From contig NZ_CP023740.1 of assembly GCF_002752655.1 (NCBI RefSeq), forward strand, positions 1-64,000: a stretch of DNA of 64,000 nucleotides, read 5' to 3'. This document shows, piece by piece, positions 9,629-18,410 of this stretch (positions are counted from its first letter, which is position 1; every line of letters begins with the position of its first letter). A program made the position numbers and the translations under genes. Source of the DNA: Methylosinus trichosporium OB3b. Its GTDB lineage: Bacteria > Pseudomonadota > Alphaproteobacteria > Rhizobiales > Beijerinckiaceae. The notes beneath the pieces are model-generated. The model was not told where the DNA came from and did no database searches. It saw nothing but the letters and a program-made list of their open reading frames with translations.

Positions 9629-10270
9629 TCACCGGTCGGCGCTCCGATCCGAACAAGATCCGCATTCCTTCTGCGCGGTCGCTTCGCGGCAATGCTTCAG
9701 CGCGTCACGGATCATGAAGTTGACGAGCGTCGGCGAGACATTCAGCTGCTTGGCGACTTCGCGCTGCGTATAGCCGTCTATGCTGTGGAGCTCGAACGCG
9801 CGCTGCGTCCGTTTCGGGAGATCGGCGAGCGCCGCTGCGAGACTTCGCAATTGAAGACGCTCGATGACGATCGTCTCCGGCGTCCCCGTCGAATCCACAA
9901 TTTCGCTTCCTTCTTCTTCACTCGTGAAGTAACGGCTCTCGAGGATAGTCCGCCGATAATGGTCGATCGCCAGATTTCGCACGATCTGATATAAATAAGA
10001 CGCTGGCCGCTCTATTTCCGTCGTGGCGGCGGTCTCGGCCGCCTTTATATAGGCGTCCTGCACGACATCCTCTGCGCTGTGAGGGCTGCCGAGTATCTTG
10101 GCTGCGTGTTTTTCCAGCCGGCATCGATGTTCCATGAACACGACCGACAGGGCTCGAACGCGGAGAGTGTTCGACGTGATCGACGTGATCGACCTCGACG
10201 AGGACGCCTCGACAGCCCGATCTTTCTTCGGCGCCGAACGAAGCTCATGCAGTCGCTGGGACGCATTCAT
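9629..10270 (-). CDS. ECF sigma factor, PvdS-like
   Basis: Predicted iron-starvation sigma factor that directs RNA polymerase to the siderophore operons. The sigma-2 region reads HRCRLEKHAAKILG then AEDVVQDAYIKA with PASYLYQIVRNLAIDHYRR; the sigma-4 region reads LPKRTQRAFELHSIDGYTQREVAKQLNVSPTLVNFMIRDAL. The C-terminus has a Cys-x-x-Cys pair (CGSCS). I chose ATG 10270 because AGAGGA lies ten bases upstream; an ATG at 10363 extends the N-terminus without homology. It lies among biosynthesis and transport genes, with no anti-sigma factor directly next to it. The TAAAC-N16-CGTCT promoters are the expected targets because that motif resembles the PvdS box. A strongly AT-rich region precedes it, where an iron-responsive repressor could bind. 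Confidence 0.86.
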   Translation of the reverse strand: MNASQRLHELRSAPKKDRAVEASSSRSITSITSNTLRVRALSVVFMEHRCRLEKHAAKILGSPHSAEDVVQDAYIKAAETAATTEIERPASYLYQIVRNLAIDHYRRTILESRYFTSEEEGSEIVDSTGTPETIVIERLQLRSLAAALADLPKRTQRAFELHSIDGYTQREVAKQLNVSPTLVNFMIRDALKHCREATAQKECGSCSDRSADR

Positions 10271-10429
10271 AGGCCCGATGTCCTCTGGAGCCTGATTGTC
10301 GCGTTCGATCGCCGACGACGAGCGAGATCGTTCTCCGGCTCGGAGATCGAACGGCGTCGACATGAAACATCGACAGCAATAGGACCAAAATATAAGTCCG
10401 ATGCACCGTCGATTCCCGGCGTATTCAGC

Positions 10430-10680
10430 CCTATTATCGAAAACATAGCACGCAGTATACGCATTTTGCTCGCTCCACGCTCAAGTAGGTAAATTACATA
10501 TGCAACTAAATAAGCGTTTTCAGATACATATGTCAACCGCGTACGTGGCTTATTGTAACATTTCCATAGTATAATATACTATATATAAATCACATTGTGT
10601 GCGTTATATATCATATATAATCGTAGTTGCATGCGTTGTAAGCATTATGTATTGTGTTTCTTATAACCCGAGACCGCGAG
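10430..10680. promoter_or_regulatory. AT-rich control region with two perfect palindromes upstream of the sigma gene
   Basis: Between the sigma gene and the exporter gene the DNA changes from GC-rich to strongly AT-rich. It contains AGTATA-A-TATACT at 10568-10580 and TTATATAT-C-ATATATAA at 10604-10620. This would be the promoter/operator region of the sigma gene and may bind an iron regulator. Neither palindrome matches a Fur or ICE consensus well enough to name. Confidence 0.5.
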
Positions 10681-10792
10681 CTGAAAGCGTCTCCGGTAAG
10701 AGTGCGATGATCTAACTCAAAGGCGTCGGTGCGAACATCGTATGGGAGCGAATTCTGAACGCTCGAACACATCCGTCCAAGCGCAAAGCGCT

Positions 10793-12499
10793 CTAAGCAA
10801 CTTCTTCCTGCTGCAGAGGGAGGCCACGACGAGGTGCTTCGCCCGGAGCTTCGACGATCTCCACGATGCGTCCCTTGTCGAGGCGCACGAGGCGATCCGC
10901 CGATCCGAAATAGCGGTCGTCGTGGGAGATCACGATCAGCGTCTTGCCCTGGGCTTTGAACGCGGGCAGCATCTCGGCGTAGAATACTCGCCGAAAAGTC
11001 GGATCCTGCTCGGCGGCCCATTCGTCGAACACGACGATCGGCCGCTGCTCGAGATAGACTTGGATGAGCGCGAGGCGCTTGCGCTGCCCCGCCGAAAGGT
11101 CCGTCGTCGAAAACCTGCCGTTCTCGACAGTGACTTTGTGAGCGATCTCGAGCGCCTCGAGATAGGGCCCGGCCTTCTCCCTTACGTCCCCGTCCGGCGC
11201 AACAAGATCATCGAACAGGAAATAATCGAAAAACACCGCGGAGATGAGCTGACGGTAGTCGTCACGCCCTGCCGCGGTGATCGGCGCGCCGTCTAGCAGC
11301 AACTCGCCCTCCTGTGGCGGATAGAGAGCGAGCAGGAGCTTGATCAGCGTGGTCTTGCCGCAACCGTTTTCGCCGACGATGAAGAGAAGCTCACCGCCGC
11401 GGATGGTGAGATCTATGGGCCCGAGCACAAAAGGCTCGGCGCCTTCCCCGGCCGGGAAAGCGTAACGGGCGCCGCGCAGCGCGATGCTGCCGATGCCCGG
11501 CGACGCTCCCGAAGCAGCGGGCGTCGGAAGAGCCGCCGCGAAACCGGACTCTGGATCGGCGAAATCGGCCGAGAGCTCGGCGATGCGCCGGAACGAGACC
11601 TGCGCATTGACGAAATGTGAATAAGCGGCGAGCGCCTGGTCCAGCGGACCCTTCAAATAAAGCAGGACAAGGATGAAGCCGGAGACCGCCGTGCGCTCGA
11701 CCCCGAGCCAGCCCTGCCACACGATGATCATCGCGATCATCACGAAGAACAGGGCGCTGTCGACGGCGTTGGCGGACATGAAGATGCTGAACGCTCTGAC
11801 CTTCATGTCGCGAATACGGTCGATCGCCTCGGTCAGCTGCTCGCCGTGCACGCGGCGGCGACGGTCGCGATTGAGACGCAGCTCCTTCGCACCCTCCGTG
11901 ATGGCGCGGTATTGGCGATAGACTTCGTCCTGCGCCACACGGGCCTCTTCGTAAAAGGCCGATCCGCGTTTGCGCGCCCAAAAGTTCACCAGAACTCCGG
12001 CGGCGATCGCGACCGCCACGATCAGGAATATGATCGGCGACAGGAAGACGAGATAGAGCACGCAGCCGGAGGTCACCGCCAATGCGATAGCGAGCGAGGA
12101 AAAGTTGTAGGAGAAGATCGAAACGGCATCGACGTCCTGCCCCAGCACGGAGAGCAGCCGGTGCGCTCTGTAGCGCTCGATCTGCTCGATCGGCGCCGCC
12201 ACGACCTTGGCGACCAGTTCCTTGCGCAGGGCCGCGATGATCTGCTGACCGATCCAGCTGTTGCCGAGGTCCGAGACGATCTCGCCCGCGAGCGTCACCG
12301 TCACGAGCCCTGCGAACGTCCACATCAATGCGGCGGCGATATCGCCGTCCGCGTAGAGCGCGCGATTGATCGTCGCCAACAACCAGGCAGTCGCGAGCCC
12401 GCTGAGCGCGCCCATGCAGGTCGCGAAGACGCCGATCGGCCAAAAGGGCGCGAGCAGGCGCAGTGCAGTGTGCGCGAGGGTCTCCTGGTTCGGGTCCAT
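10793..12499 (-). CDS. pvdE: Cyclic peptide/siderophore export ABC transporter (PvdE/SyrD type), fused permease-ATPase
   Basis: Predicted inner-membrane exporter that carries the acylated siderophore precursor into the periplasm, as PvdE does for ferribactin. The 568-aa product has an N-terminal membrane domain with about six helices (residues 15-300) and a C-terminal ATPase: Walker A GENGCGKTT, signature LSAGQRKRL, Walker B PIVVFDEWAAEQDP, and a switch histidine in VISHDDRY. The glutamate after the Walker B Asp and the AAEQDP loop are typical of the PvdE/SyrD/MicroJ25 group. An AAGG motif lies seven bases before the ATG. It follows the receptor gene after 230 bases and may be read through from it; no ECF box of either type is seen in that gap. 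It would act before the periplasmic acylase. Confidence 0.9.
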   Translation of the reverse strand: MDPNQETLAHTALRLLAPFWPIGVFATCMGALSGLATAWLLATINRALYADGDIAAALMWTFAGLVTVTLAGEIVSDLGNSWIGQQIIAALRKELVAKVVAAPIEQIERYRAHRLLSVLGQDVDAVSIFSYNFSSLAIALAVTSGCVLYLVFLSPIIFLIVAVAIAAGVLVNFWARKRGSAFYEEARVAQDEVYRQYRAITEGAKELRLNRDRRRRVHGEQLTEAIDRIRDMKVRAFSIFMSANAVDSALFFVMIAMIIVWQGWLGVERTAVSGFILVLLYLKGPLDQALAAYSHFVNAQVSFRRIAELSADFADPESGFAAALPTPAASGASPGIGSIALRGARYAFPAGEGAEPFVLGPIDLTIRGGELLFIVGENGCGKTTLIKLLLALYPPQEGELLLDGAPITAAGRDDYRQLISAVFFDYFLFDDLVAPDGDVREKAGPYLEALEIAHKVTVENGRFSTTDLSAGQRKRLALIQVYLEQRPIVVFDEWAAEQDPTFRRVFYAEMLPAFKAQGKTLIVISHDDRYFGSADRLVRLDKGRIVEIVEAPGEAPRRGLPLQQEEVA

Positions 12500-12729
12500 G
12501 GCTCCGCCTTGTCCGGAGCCGACGTGGGCTCCTCGAGAGAATCACGTGCGCACGCAAAGCTTTCGGCTGGGGCGGTCGCCTTTCCGATCGGATCGGCAGC
12601 CGCCCCGACTTTTTTCATTTGGAGCGAGTTCTCATCACTCGAACGACTCCGCTCGTACAGAGCGAGCCGCTTGCGGTCCAACCCGACCTCTGGATCGCGA
12701 GCTTTCGAGAAGACGCTCTCGCTCGACGA
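12500..12729. other. Gap between receptor and exporter genes
   Basis: No gene is seen. It contains GGGGCGG at 12569-12575 paired with CCGCCCC at 12600-12606, followed by GAC and six T, which looks like an intrinsic terminator reading rightward. No rightward gene ends here, so its role is unclear. No copy of either ECF promoter motif is present. Confidence 0.4.
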
Positions 12730-15249
12730 TCAGAAGTCGACGGTGGCGGACAATTTGAAGGTGCGCGGCAGACCCATCGTCACCCATCCGCCATCGACGC
12801 CGGCCCAATAGCTCTTGTCGAACGCATTTTCGACACGGGCGCGCAGAACGACCGGATATGCGAAGGCCTGAAGCTTATATTGGACGCCGAAATCGAAGCG
12901 CGTCCAGCCGGATATTTTTTGCGTGTTGGCCTGATCGAGATATTGCGAGCTGGTCGTCAGCATCCGGCCGGAGAGCGTCGCGCCCTCGACGAAGCCTGGA
13001 TCCCATTCGATGCCAAAATTGCTCTGCCACTTGGGAACGCCGATGGCGGCCTTCCCGTCATAGGTTCCGTCGGCGGTCTTAGTGAGCGTGCCCTGCGTGT
13101 AGGAAAAGCCGCCGAGCAGACGAATGCCCGGAACGACCTCGCCGAACAGATTGAACTCGACGCCGCTGTTGCGCTGCCGGCCATTGACGCCGAAGGTCGA
13201 ATTGCCGGCGGCATCCGTCGTGATGACGGCGCTCGGCTGAGTTATCTCGAAAAAGCTGGCCGTGGCGGCGATGGCGCCGAAATCATATTTGACGCCCGTC
13301 TCGATCTGCTCGGTGCGCACAGGCGGGAAGATCTGCCCGCGGTTCGAGCCGCCCCAGGCGGTCGGGCCTTGCTCCAGACCCTGGATATAGTTCGCGTAGA
13401 GGGACAGTTTTTCGAGCGGCTTCACCACCAGGCCGAACGCCGGCGTGAACGCCAGGTCGCCATAGGCCGGCTGTGAAATCGTCCCGTCGGAGGCGAAGAC
13501 GGTCTGATTGATCTGCTGATAGCGCACGCCGGCGGTAAACAGGACGCGATCGTCGAAGAAGGAGAGCGTGTCGGCGAGCGTCACCGTCGGGAACGTCTGT
13601 TCCCAATATTTCGGCGGGTTGTTGCTGAGACCGGCTGTCGACGGGCGCGCGATCCGCGGCGCGTTGTAGATATTCGTATAGAAATTATAAAATCCGTAAT
13701 ATTCTCCAGTGTAATTCATCGTATCGAAAATGCTCGCGACATTCAGACTTACTTTATGATCGATCGGGCCGGTCGAAAATTCTCCGCGAGTTCCGATCTG
13801 TGCGGATACGGATTCTCTATTAAAAGGCGTATAATACGCGGACGCACTTGCGTTTCCAAGCTTATCTGTAACATAAATATCGGACGATAGATAGGCTTCA
13901 TTGCTGTAGCGATAGCCGGCAGCCCCGTATATCATCCAATTTTTGTCGATGTCATATTCGAATTTGCCGATCACATAAGTGCTTCTCGACTTTGCATATT
14001 CCCAATTCTGATAAATCTGCTTCGAGGCCTTCGGCGCGGGGAGAGTGAGCACATCCGGGGAAACGCCGAAGCCGGCGGAGCCGGTGGGGCTGTCGACCGT
14101 CGAATTCACATGGCCGACGTCGATGCTCGCTCGAAAATCGCCGCCACGGTAGTCGAGCGCGAGAGCGCCGACTCCGAGTTCTGCGAATTGCCCGTCGATC
14201 GCAGTGTTGCCGCCCCGGAACAGGCCGTTCACGCGAACGCCCCATTCATTGTTCGCGCCGAAGCGGCGTCCGACATCGATGTGCGTTCCGAAGAGGCTGT
14301 TGGAAAAATAGCTCGCCGTCACGCTGGCGATCGGCGCATCGGTCGCCCGCTTCGGAACGACATTCACCATTCCTCCCAGCGCAGCATAGCCGCTGAAGCC
14401 GTTCAGCAGCGCGTTCGGGCCCTTCAGTATCTCCACTCTTTCCATTGTCTCGACGGGGATGAGGCGCAGAGGCGCGATCCCTCCCAGCCCGTCGAAGAAA
14501 ACGCTCGAGGCTCCGACGCTGAAACCTCTGATCCGGAGGCTGTCGCCTTGTCCGGCGGACGAGCCGAGCCCGGTCGTGTAGACGCGAACCGAAGGATCGT
14601 TGGCGACGACATCCGCGACCGTGATCGCCTGCTGGTCCATTATCGTCTTCGACGTATAGCCGGTGACGCTGAACGGCGTGTTCATGACGCTGGTGTTGCC
14701 GAGCACGCCGAGCTTGGCGCCGGTCGCGACCTGACCGCCGGAGTAGGCGGGCGGCGCATTCCAATGGTCGATCTTACTGGCGTGTTCCGCGCCGATATCG
14801 ATTGTGTCGAGCGTCACCGCTCCATCATCCGCAACATTCGTGGCGGCGGCCATGGGACTGACCAGAGCGGCGGAGCCGGGGGCGTTGACGAGCACCTGAA
14901 TGGCGGTGTCGGAGACGAGGCGCCGCAGCGCCTGAGCCGGCGTCATGTCGCCATTGACCGGAACGGAAGTCTTGCCGCGCGCGAGCGCCGAGGAATAGCT
15001 GATCTGCCATCCGGTTCGGCGAATGAAGGCGCTGATAGCCGCAGCGAGCGGCTGTACCGGAATCGAGAAATGCGTGACCTCATTGGTCGCCGCCGTGGGC
15101 GAGGCTTGCTGCGCTCGAGCGGGCCGAGCGATCACCGCTGCGCTGGTCGCGAGGGTCGTGGTCGCCACCAGAATCGACAGGAGTTGACGACGCTCTGCGC
15201 GCCGTTCCTGCGCTGCCGCCCTCCTGAGCCCAACCTTTTCATCACGCAT
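12730..15249 (-). CDS. TonB-dependent siderophore receptor with N-terminal signalling domain
   Basis: Predicted outer-membrane receptor for the ferric siderophore and sensor for the FecR/FecI pathway. The 839-aa product has a long signal sequence ending near ARPARA (about residue 47), an STN signalling domain (about 57-110) that would contact FecR in the periplasm, a plug domain with the SLRIRGF motif and ERVEILKGPNALL, and a beta-barrel ending in the outer-membrane terminal Phe (LSATVDF). The ATG at 15249 has AAGGGG eight bases upstream; an in-frame extension to 15315 is unlikely. Architecture matches FpvA/FoxA/FhuE-type transducers (about 800 aa). It has its own GCCG-N17-CGTC promoter. The ligand is presumed to be the local product, by context only. 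Confidence 0.93.
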   Translation of the reverse strand: MRDEKVGLRRAAAQERRAERRQLLSILVATTTLATSAAVIARPARAQQASPTAATNEVTHFSIPVQPLAAAISAFIRRTGWQISYSSALARGKTSVPVNGDMTPAQALRRLVSDTAIQVLVNAPGSAALVSPMAAATNVADDGAVTLDTIDIGAEHASKIDHWNAPPAYSGGQVATGAKLGVLGNTSVMNTPFSVTGYTSKTIMDQQAITVADVVANDPSVRVYTTGLGSSAGQGDSLRIRGFSVGASSVFFDGLGGIAPLRLIPVETMERVEILKGPNALLNGFSGYAALGGMVNVVPKRATDAPIASVTASYFSNSLFGTHIDVGRRFGANNEWGVRVNGLFRGGNTAIDGQFAELGVGALALDYRGGDFRASIDVGHVNSTVDSPTGSAGFGVSPDVLTLPAPKASKQIYQNWEYAKSRSTYVIGKFEYDIDKNWMIYGAAGYRYSNEAYLSSDIYVTDKLGNASASAYYTPFNRESVSAQIGTRGEFSTGPIDHKVSLNVASIFDTMNYTGEYYGFYNFYTNIYNAPRIARPSTAGLSNNPPKYWEQTFPTVTLADTLSFFDDRVLFTAGVRYQQINQTVFASDGTISQPAYGDLAFTPAFGLVVKPLEKLSLYANYIQGLEQGPTAWGGSNRGQIFPPVRTEQIETGVKYDFGAIAATASFFEITQPSAVITTDAAGNSTFGVNGRQRNSGVEFNLFGEVVPGIRLLGGFSYTQGTLTKTADGTYDGKAAIGVPKWQSNFGIEWDPGFVEGATLSGRMLTTSSQYLDQANTQKISGWTRFDFGVQYKLQAFAYPVVLRARVENAFDKSYWAGVDGGWVTMGLPRTFKLSATVDF

Positions 15250-15317
15250 AATCCGAACCCCTTTTTCGATATCAGGGTCTCGGTCGACGCTGAATCGAGG
15301 ACCCCTCTCGTACACAT

Positions 15318-15350
15318 GACGTTTCGAGAAACGCGGGTCGGCAAAAAAAG
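15318..15350 (-). promoter_or_regulatory. FecI-type ECF promoter of the receptor gene
   Basis: Minus-strand reading: a C and seven T, GCCG, 17 bases, CGTC. The same elements with the same 17-base spacing occur upstream of fecR at 16398-16429. The CGTC lies about 70 bases before the receptor start. The cognate sigma is inferred to be the FecI homologue at 16515. Confidence 0.72.
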
Positions 15351-15358
15351 TCGGGGCT

Positions 15359-16366
15359 TTAGCGAATGATGATGATTCCGCCAGGCAGGCGGCTGATCGT
15401 CACGCCCGCCGCGTCGGTCAGCGTGCGAATGGCCCCTTCGATATCCTCGAGCCGATAATCGCCCGTGACGAGCAGTCGATCGATGCGATGGTCCATGACG
15501 AACACCGCGCCTTTGTAGTAGCGACGCAGTTCTTTGAGCACATGCGACAAAGGTCTGTTTTCGAAGATGATGCGCCCGTCGCGCCATGCGAGCTCTCTTC
15601 CCGGATCGACCCTTGTGACCGCGGAAAGCGCGTCCTTCGTCGCCACGACCATTTCGCCCGGCGCGAGATCGACGCGCTCGTCGCGGCGGGAGAGTCGGCC
15701 GACATCGACGCGCCCGCGTTCGAGGATCACGCGATCCGCATCGTCGCCGGCCCGGACCGAGAAGGCCGTGCCTCGCACTTGCATCTCGCCAAAACGCCCG
15801 ACGACCCGAAACGGATGCTCGGGGTCGTGCTTCACATCGAAGAAAGCTTCCCCCTCCAGCAGCTTCACCTGCCTACGGCCACGGCCGAAATCGATGGCGA
15901 CGGCCGAGGCGGTGTCGAGGATCATCGTCGAGCCGTCGGGAAGCCGCACCGTGCGACGGTCACCGGTCTCGGTCGAGTAGTCCGCGTCCCAGAGCGATAG
16001 CGACACCGGATATAGCGAGGCGCCCGCGACGAGCATCACGACGGCGGCCGCGCCAAGCGCCAAACGGCGCGCCTGCCGCCACGGGGCGCCGCGACGAGCC
16101 TCTTGTCGACCCTCCCGGAGCGACTCCGTCGCCCGTTGGAACGCGGCCGACCCCCACATCGCCTCGAGCTCGCGATATTCCCGAGCATGGCGTGGACCTC
16201 GAGAACGCCAGCGCTCGAAAGCCGCCCGCGTCGCCGCGTCGACCGGCTCGTCGCGCAGACGTGCGAACCATTCGAGCGCCTCGTCGACGATCGGATCGTC
16301 GTAGACGAACTCACCCTCGCGCGCAGCTTCGTCTTTCTTCCCTCGTGCCACTCGATCGATCCGCAT
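15359..16366 (-). CDS. fecR: FecR-family anti-sigma factor/transducer
   Basis: Inner-membrane regulator that relays receptor occupancy to the FecI sigma factor. The 335-aa product has a cytoplasmic DUF4880 segment (residues 25-75, with the conserved pattern EWFARLRDEPVD and FERW), one membrane helix at about 102-124, the periplasmic FecR domain (about 130-230, TGDRRTVRLPDGS followed by LLEGEAFFDV), and a C-terminal STN-like domain. Start ATG 16366 was chosen because the recognisable N-terminal domain begins soon after it and GGGA lies upstream; an extension to 16435 would cross the promoter. It sits between fecI and the receptor, the classical order, but has its own promoter and so does the receptor. 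Confidence 0.92.
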   Translation of the reverse strand: MRIDRVARGKKDEAAREGEFVYDDPIVDEALEWFARLRDEPVDAATRAAFERWRSRGPRHAREYRELEAMWGSAAFQRATESLREGRQEARRGAPWRQARRLALGAAAVVMLVAGASLYPVSLSLWDADYSTETGDRRTVRLPDGSTMILDTASAVAIDFGRGRRQVKLLEGEAFFDVKHDPEHPFRVVGRFGEMQVRGTAFSVRAGDDADRVILERGRVDVGRLSRRDERVDLAPGEMVVATKDALSAVTRVDPGRELAWRDGRIIFENRPLSHVLKELRRYYKGAVFVMDHRIDRLLVTGDYRLEDIEGAIRTLTDAAGVTISRLPGGIIIIR

Positions 16367-16397
16367 CGCCTTGTCCCATGACGCTCTATATAGCTGA

Positions 16398-16429
16398 GAC
16401 GCGCGTCGGTTCGAAATCCGGCAAAAAAG
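16398..16429 (-). promoter_or_regulatory. FecI-type ECF promoter of fecR
   Basis: Minus-strand reading: a C and six T, GCCG, 17 bases, CGTC. It is the twin of the receptor promoter at 15318-15350. CGTC lies about 32 bases before the fecR start codon, which leaves a short leader. Confidence 0.72.
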
Positions 16430-16514
16430 ATTCATGAAGGGACGCCCTTCGTCGAGCGCTCCCTCCTCTCGTCGATGGGAAGAGGAGCCCGAGCGGCTTC
16501 GGCTCGGGGGTCCT

Positions 16515-17123
16515 TCAGGGATCGAGACGGGCGATGCGCTCCCGGCAATGCGCCATCGCTGTTTTCAGGTCGTTGAAGACCGTGCGTTCGGAAATCCCGA
16601 GATGCTCAGCGATCCGCCGGTTCGGCCACTCCTCGATCCGGCTCAGGATCATCACCTGCTGAGCACGGGGCGGTAAACCGCTCAGCGCACTGCGGAACGC
16701 GACGAACTTTTCGCGCTCGATGATCGCCGTTTCTTGGGACAGCGCATTGTCGGCGATATCCAGAAGAGCGTCGTCGTCTGCCGCCTCCAGCTCGACCGCG
16801 CCACGCATGCGCCGCCTCCTCCGATAGTCGAGCGCCAGATTGCGCGCCGTCTGATGGAGGAAGGCTTCGACATGCTCGATCGGACCCGCCTCCATCGCGC
16901 GGCGCACCCGCAGATAGGCGTCGTGTACGAGATCCTCCGCGATCTGAGCGTCGCGGACAATGCGCATCACGCTCCACATCAGCGACCCACGCTGCACCTG
17001 GAAGACCCGATTAAGGGAGCCCAGCATAAGCCCTAGCGAACCCGGCCGCGCCGAGGAAACAGCGCCGAGGAAGCGCCCGTCGGTCGCAGCTTCCCCTGTG
17101 CTGTCGCCAGTCGGCTCACACAT
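16515..17123 (-). CDS. fecI: FecI-type ECF sigma factor
   Basis: Predicted partner of the adjacent FecR and receptor. Sigma-2 contains IAEDLVHDAYLRVRRAM and EAFLHQTARNLALDYRRRRR; sigma-4 contains LPPRAQQVMILSRIEEWPNRRIAEHLGISERTVFNDLKTAMAHC. The start is uncertain: ATG 17123 has GGAG upstream at a long spacing, ATG 17204 is the longest ATG form, and ATG 17027 would give a 170-aa protein, the usual FecI length. It likely drives the two GCCG-N17-CGTC promoters. No such box is visible before its own start. The region 17207-17393, up to the neighbouring insertion sequence, holds nothing I recognise. Confidence 0.88.
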   Translation of the reverse strand: MCEPTGDSTGEAATDGRFLGAVSSARPGSLGLMLGSLNRVFQVQRGSLMWSVMRIVRDAQIAEDLVHDAYLRVRRAMEAGPIEHVEAFLHQTARNLALDYRRRRRMRGAVELEAADDDALLDIADNALSQETAIIEREKFVAFRSALSGLPPRAQQVMILSRIEEWPNRRIAEHLGISERTVFNDLKTAMAHCRERIARLDP

Positions 17124-17393
17124 CGATCGCGCAACTCCATTCGCCTGGGGCTCCAATCCAGTTGCCGAAAGCGGCCCATACTTAGCGAAAGCGGAATCGG
17201 CCATCAATGCCGGTAATTGAGAAGAAATCCAGAGTAGTTACGCCGCCTTGCGCAATTTTTGTGGAGTCGCGCCAGGCTCGGCGCTCGATTTTCATGATCG
17301 ACGCGCCAAGTCTCCGATTGTCCCAACGCCGCGACGCATTGCCGATTTTTCCCATCGCTTCGCGCGCGAAACGATCGGAGGCGCGCGGCCGAC

Positions 17394-18192
17394 GGTTCCG
17401 TCGCAAATTTTGACTATGGACGCGACGAGCGTATGAGAGTGTTTCAGCTCACGCCGCGAGGGCGTAGAACTGCTGATGCTGGACGCAATTCGCCCCTGGT
17501 CCGCAACTGGTCCTTTCGGATCATATGCATGAGCTCGATGCCGGAAAGCGTCGCAGCAGCCGAGCAAAATGATTTGAAACCCGACATCGGCCGCGTCACT
17601 CGCTTTACCGCTCGATGGTCCTGCTCAACGATATTATTGAGATATTTCGGCGGATTTCGATGTCCGCTTCATGCTCCGCATTGTAGCGTTCGATCGCCGC
17701 CGTGTTGGAGCCGCTCTTGTCGATCGTGATCTTCTCCGGCTCACCATGTTGGCCGATCGCCTTGCGCAAAAAGCGCAACGCAGCTTTGCAGTCCCTCTTG
17801 GCCGTCAGCAGGAAATCCACCGTCGCGCCTGCCTTGTCGACCGCCCGATACAGATATTTCCAGCAACCTTTGACTTTCACGTAGCTCTCATCGAGCCGCC
17901 GGCTCGAACCAACCGTGCGCTTGCCAGCACGAAACCGCTTCTCCAGCAAAGGGGCATATTTGACGACCCTACGGTTGAGCGTCGAATGGTCGACATCGAC
18001 GCCGCGCTCTTCCATCATTTCTTCGAGTTGGTGATAGCTCATCGGATACGCCACATTCCAGCGGACGCCCCACAGGACCACTTCGCGTTCAAAATTGCTC
18101 CCCTTGAAATCGATCATCGCGCTCGTCCGCCAGCTCCGCTGCCGCCGATCATAGCCCAAACCGACCCGCGACAAAAAATTCGCGACAGAACC
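17394..18192 (-). mobile_element. IS6-family insertion sequence, copy 1 (inactive)
   Basis: 799-bp element with 18-bp imperfect terminal repeats: GGTTCCGTCGCAAATTTT at the left end and its inverse with two mismatches at the right. It is close to the copy at 57347-58147 and in the same orientation. Flanking octamers CGGCCGAC and CGCAATCC do not match, so no target duplication remains. It separates the regulatory genes from the biosynthetic operon. Confidence 0.9.
17449..18117 (-). pseudogene. IS6-family transposase, frameshifted
   Basis: DDE transposase of the IS6 family, starting MIDFKGSNFE and containing DESYVKVKGCWKYLYRAVD and TIDKSGSN. Compared with the copy at 57402-58073, four bases (GATG) are missing near 17646, in the codons before the NNIVEQDH segment, and one extra base is present near 17475. 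The first change moves the frame into an early stop at 17605, so the third catalytic residue and the C-terminus are lost. Confidence 0.85.
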
Positions 18193-18396
18193 CGCAATCC
18201 AGCGTTTCGTCCGCACGTTGCGACGCGACATCGAAACCGTCAAGAATGGAGTGACAGAAACCTGGAGCAATGGACAAACAGAGGGCAAATCAATCGGCTG
18301 AAAACTCTCAAGCGCTCGATGTACGGCCGCGCAGGCGCCGATTTGCTGCGCGCGCGAATGTTACCGTTCTCGTCAATGGTCGAGCACGGAAAGTGA
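18193..18396 (+). pseudogene. ISL3-family transposase C-terminal remnant
   Basis: Immediately after the IS6 end the plus strand reads QRFVRTLRRDIETVKNGV then ETWSNGQTEG in one frame, and QINRLKTLKRSMYG then RAGADLLRARML in the next. WSNGQ-EGQINRLK-KRQMYGRA is the hallmark C-terminus of ISL3-family transposases. One base is missing at the GGC-AAATC junction near 18285. Only about the last 65 codons survive; the rest was presumably removed when the IS6 copy arrived. Confidence 0.78.
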
Positions 18397-18410
18397 GGAT
18401 GAACCAAACA

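Noticed and set aside
10568..10620. Palindromes as a Fur box or Irr ICE motif
   Set aside because: Neither matches the known consensus sequences well enough; reported only as a candidate operator.
12569..12615. GC hairpin plus six T as terminator of the receptor gene
   Set aside because: The T-run lies on the wrong side for the leftward receptor transcript and no rightward gene ends here.
17339..18200. Target-site duplications for the IS6 copies
   Set aside because: The flanking octamers of both copies do not match each other; shared AGCA at copy 2 is too short to count.
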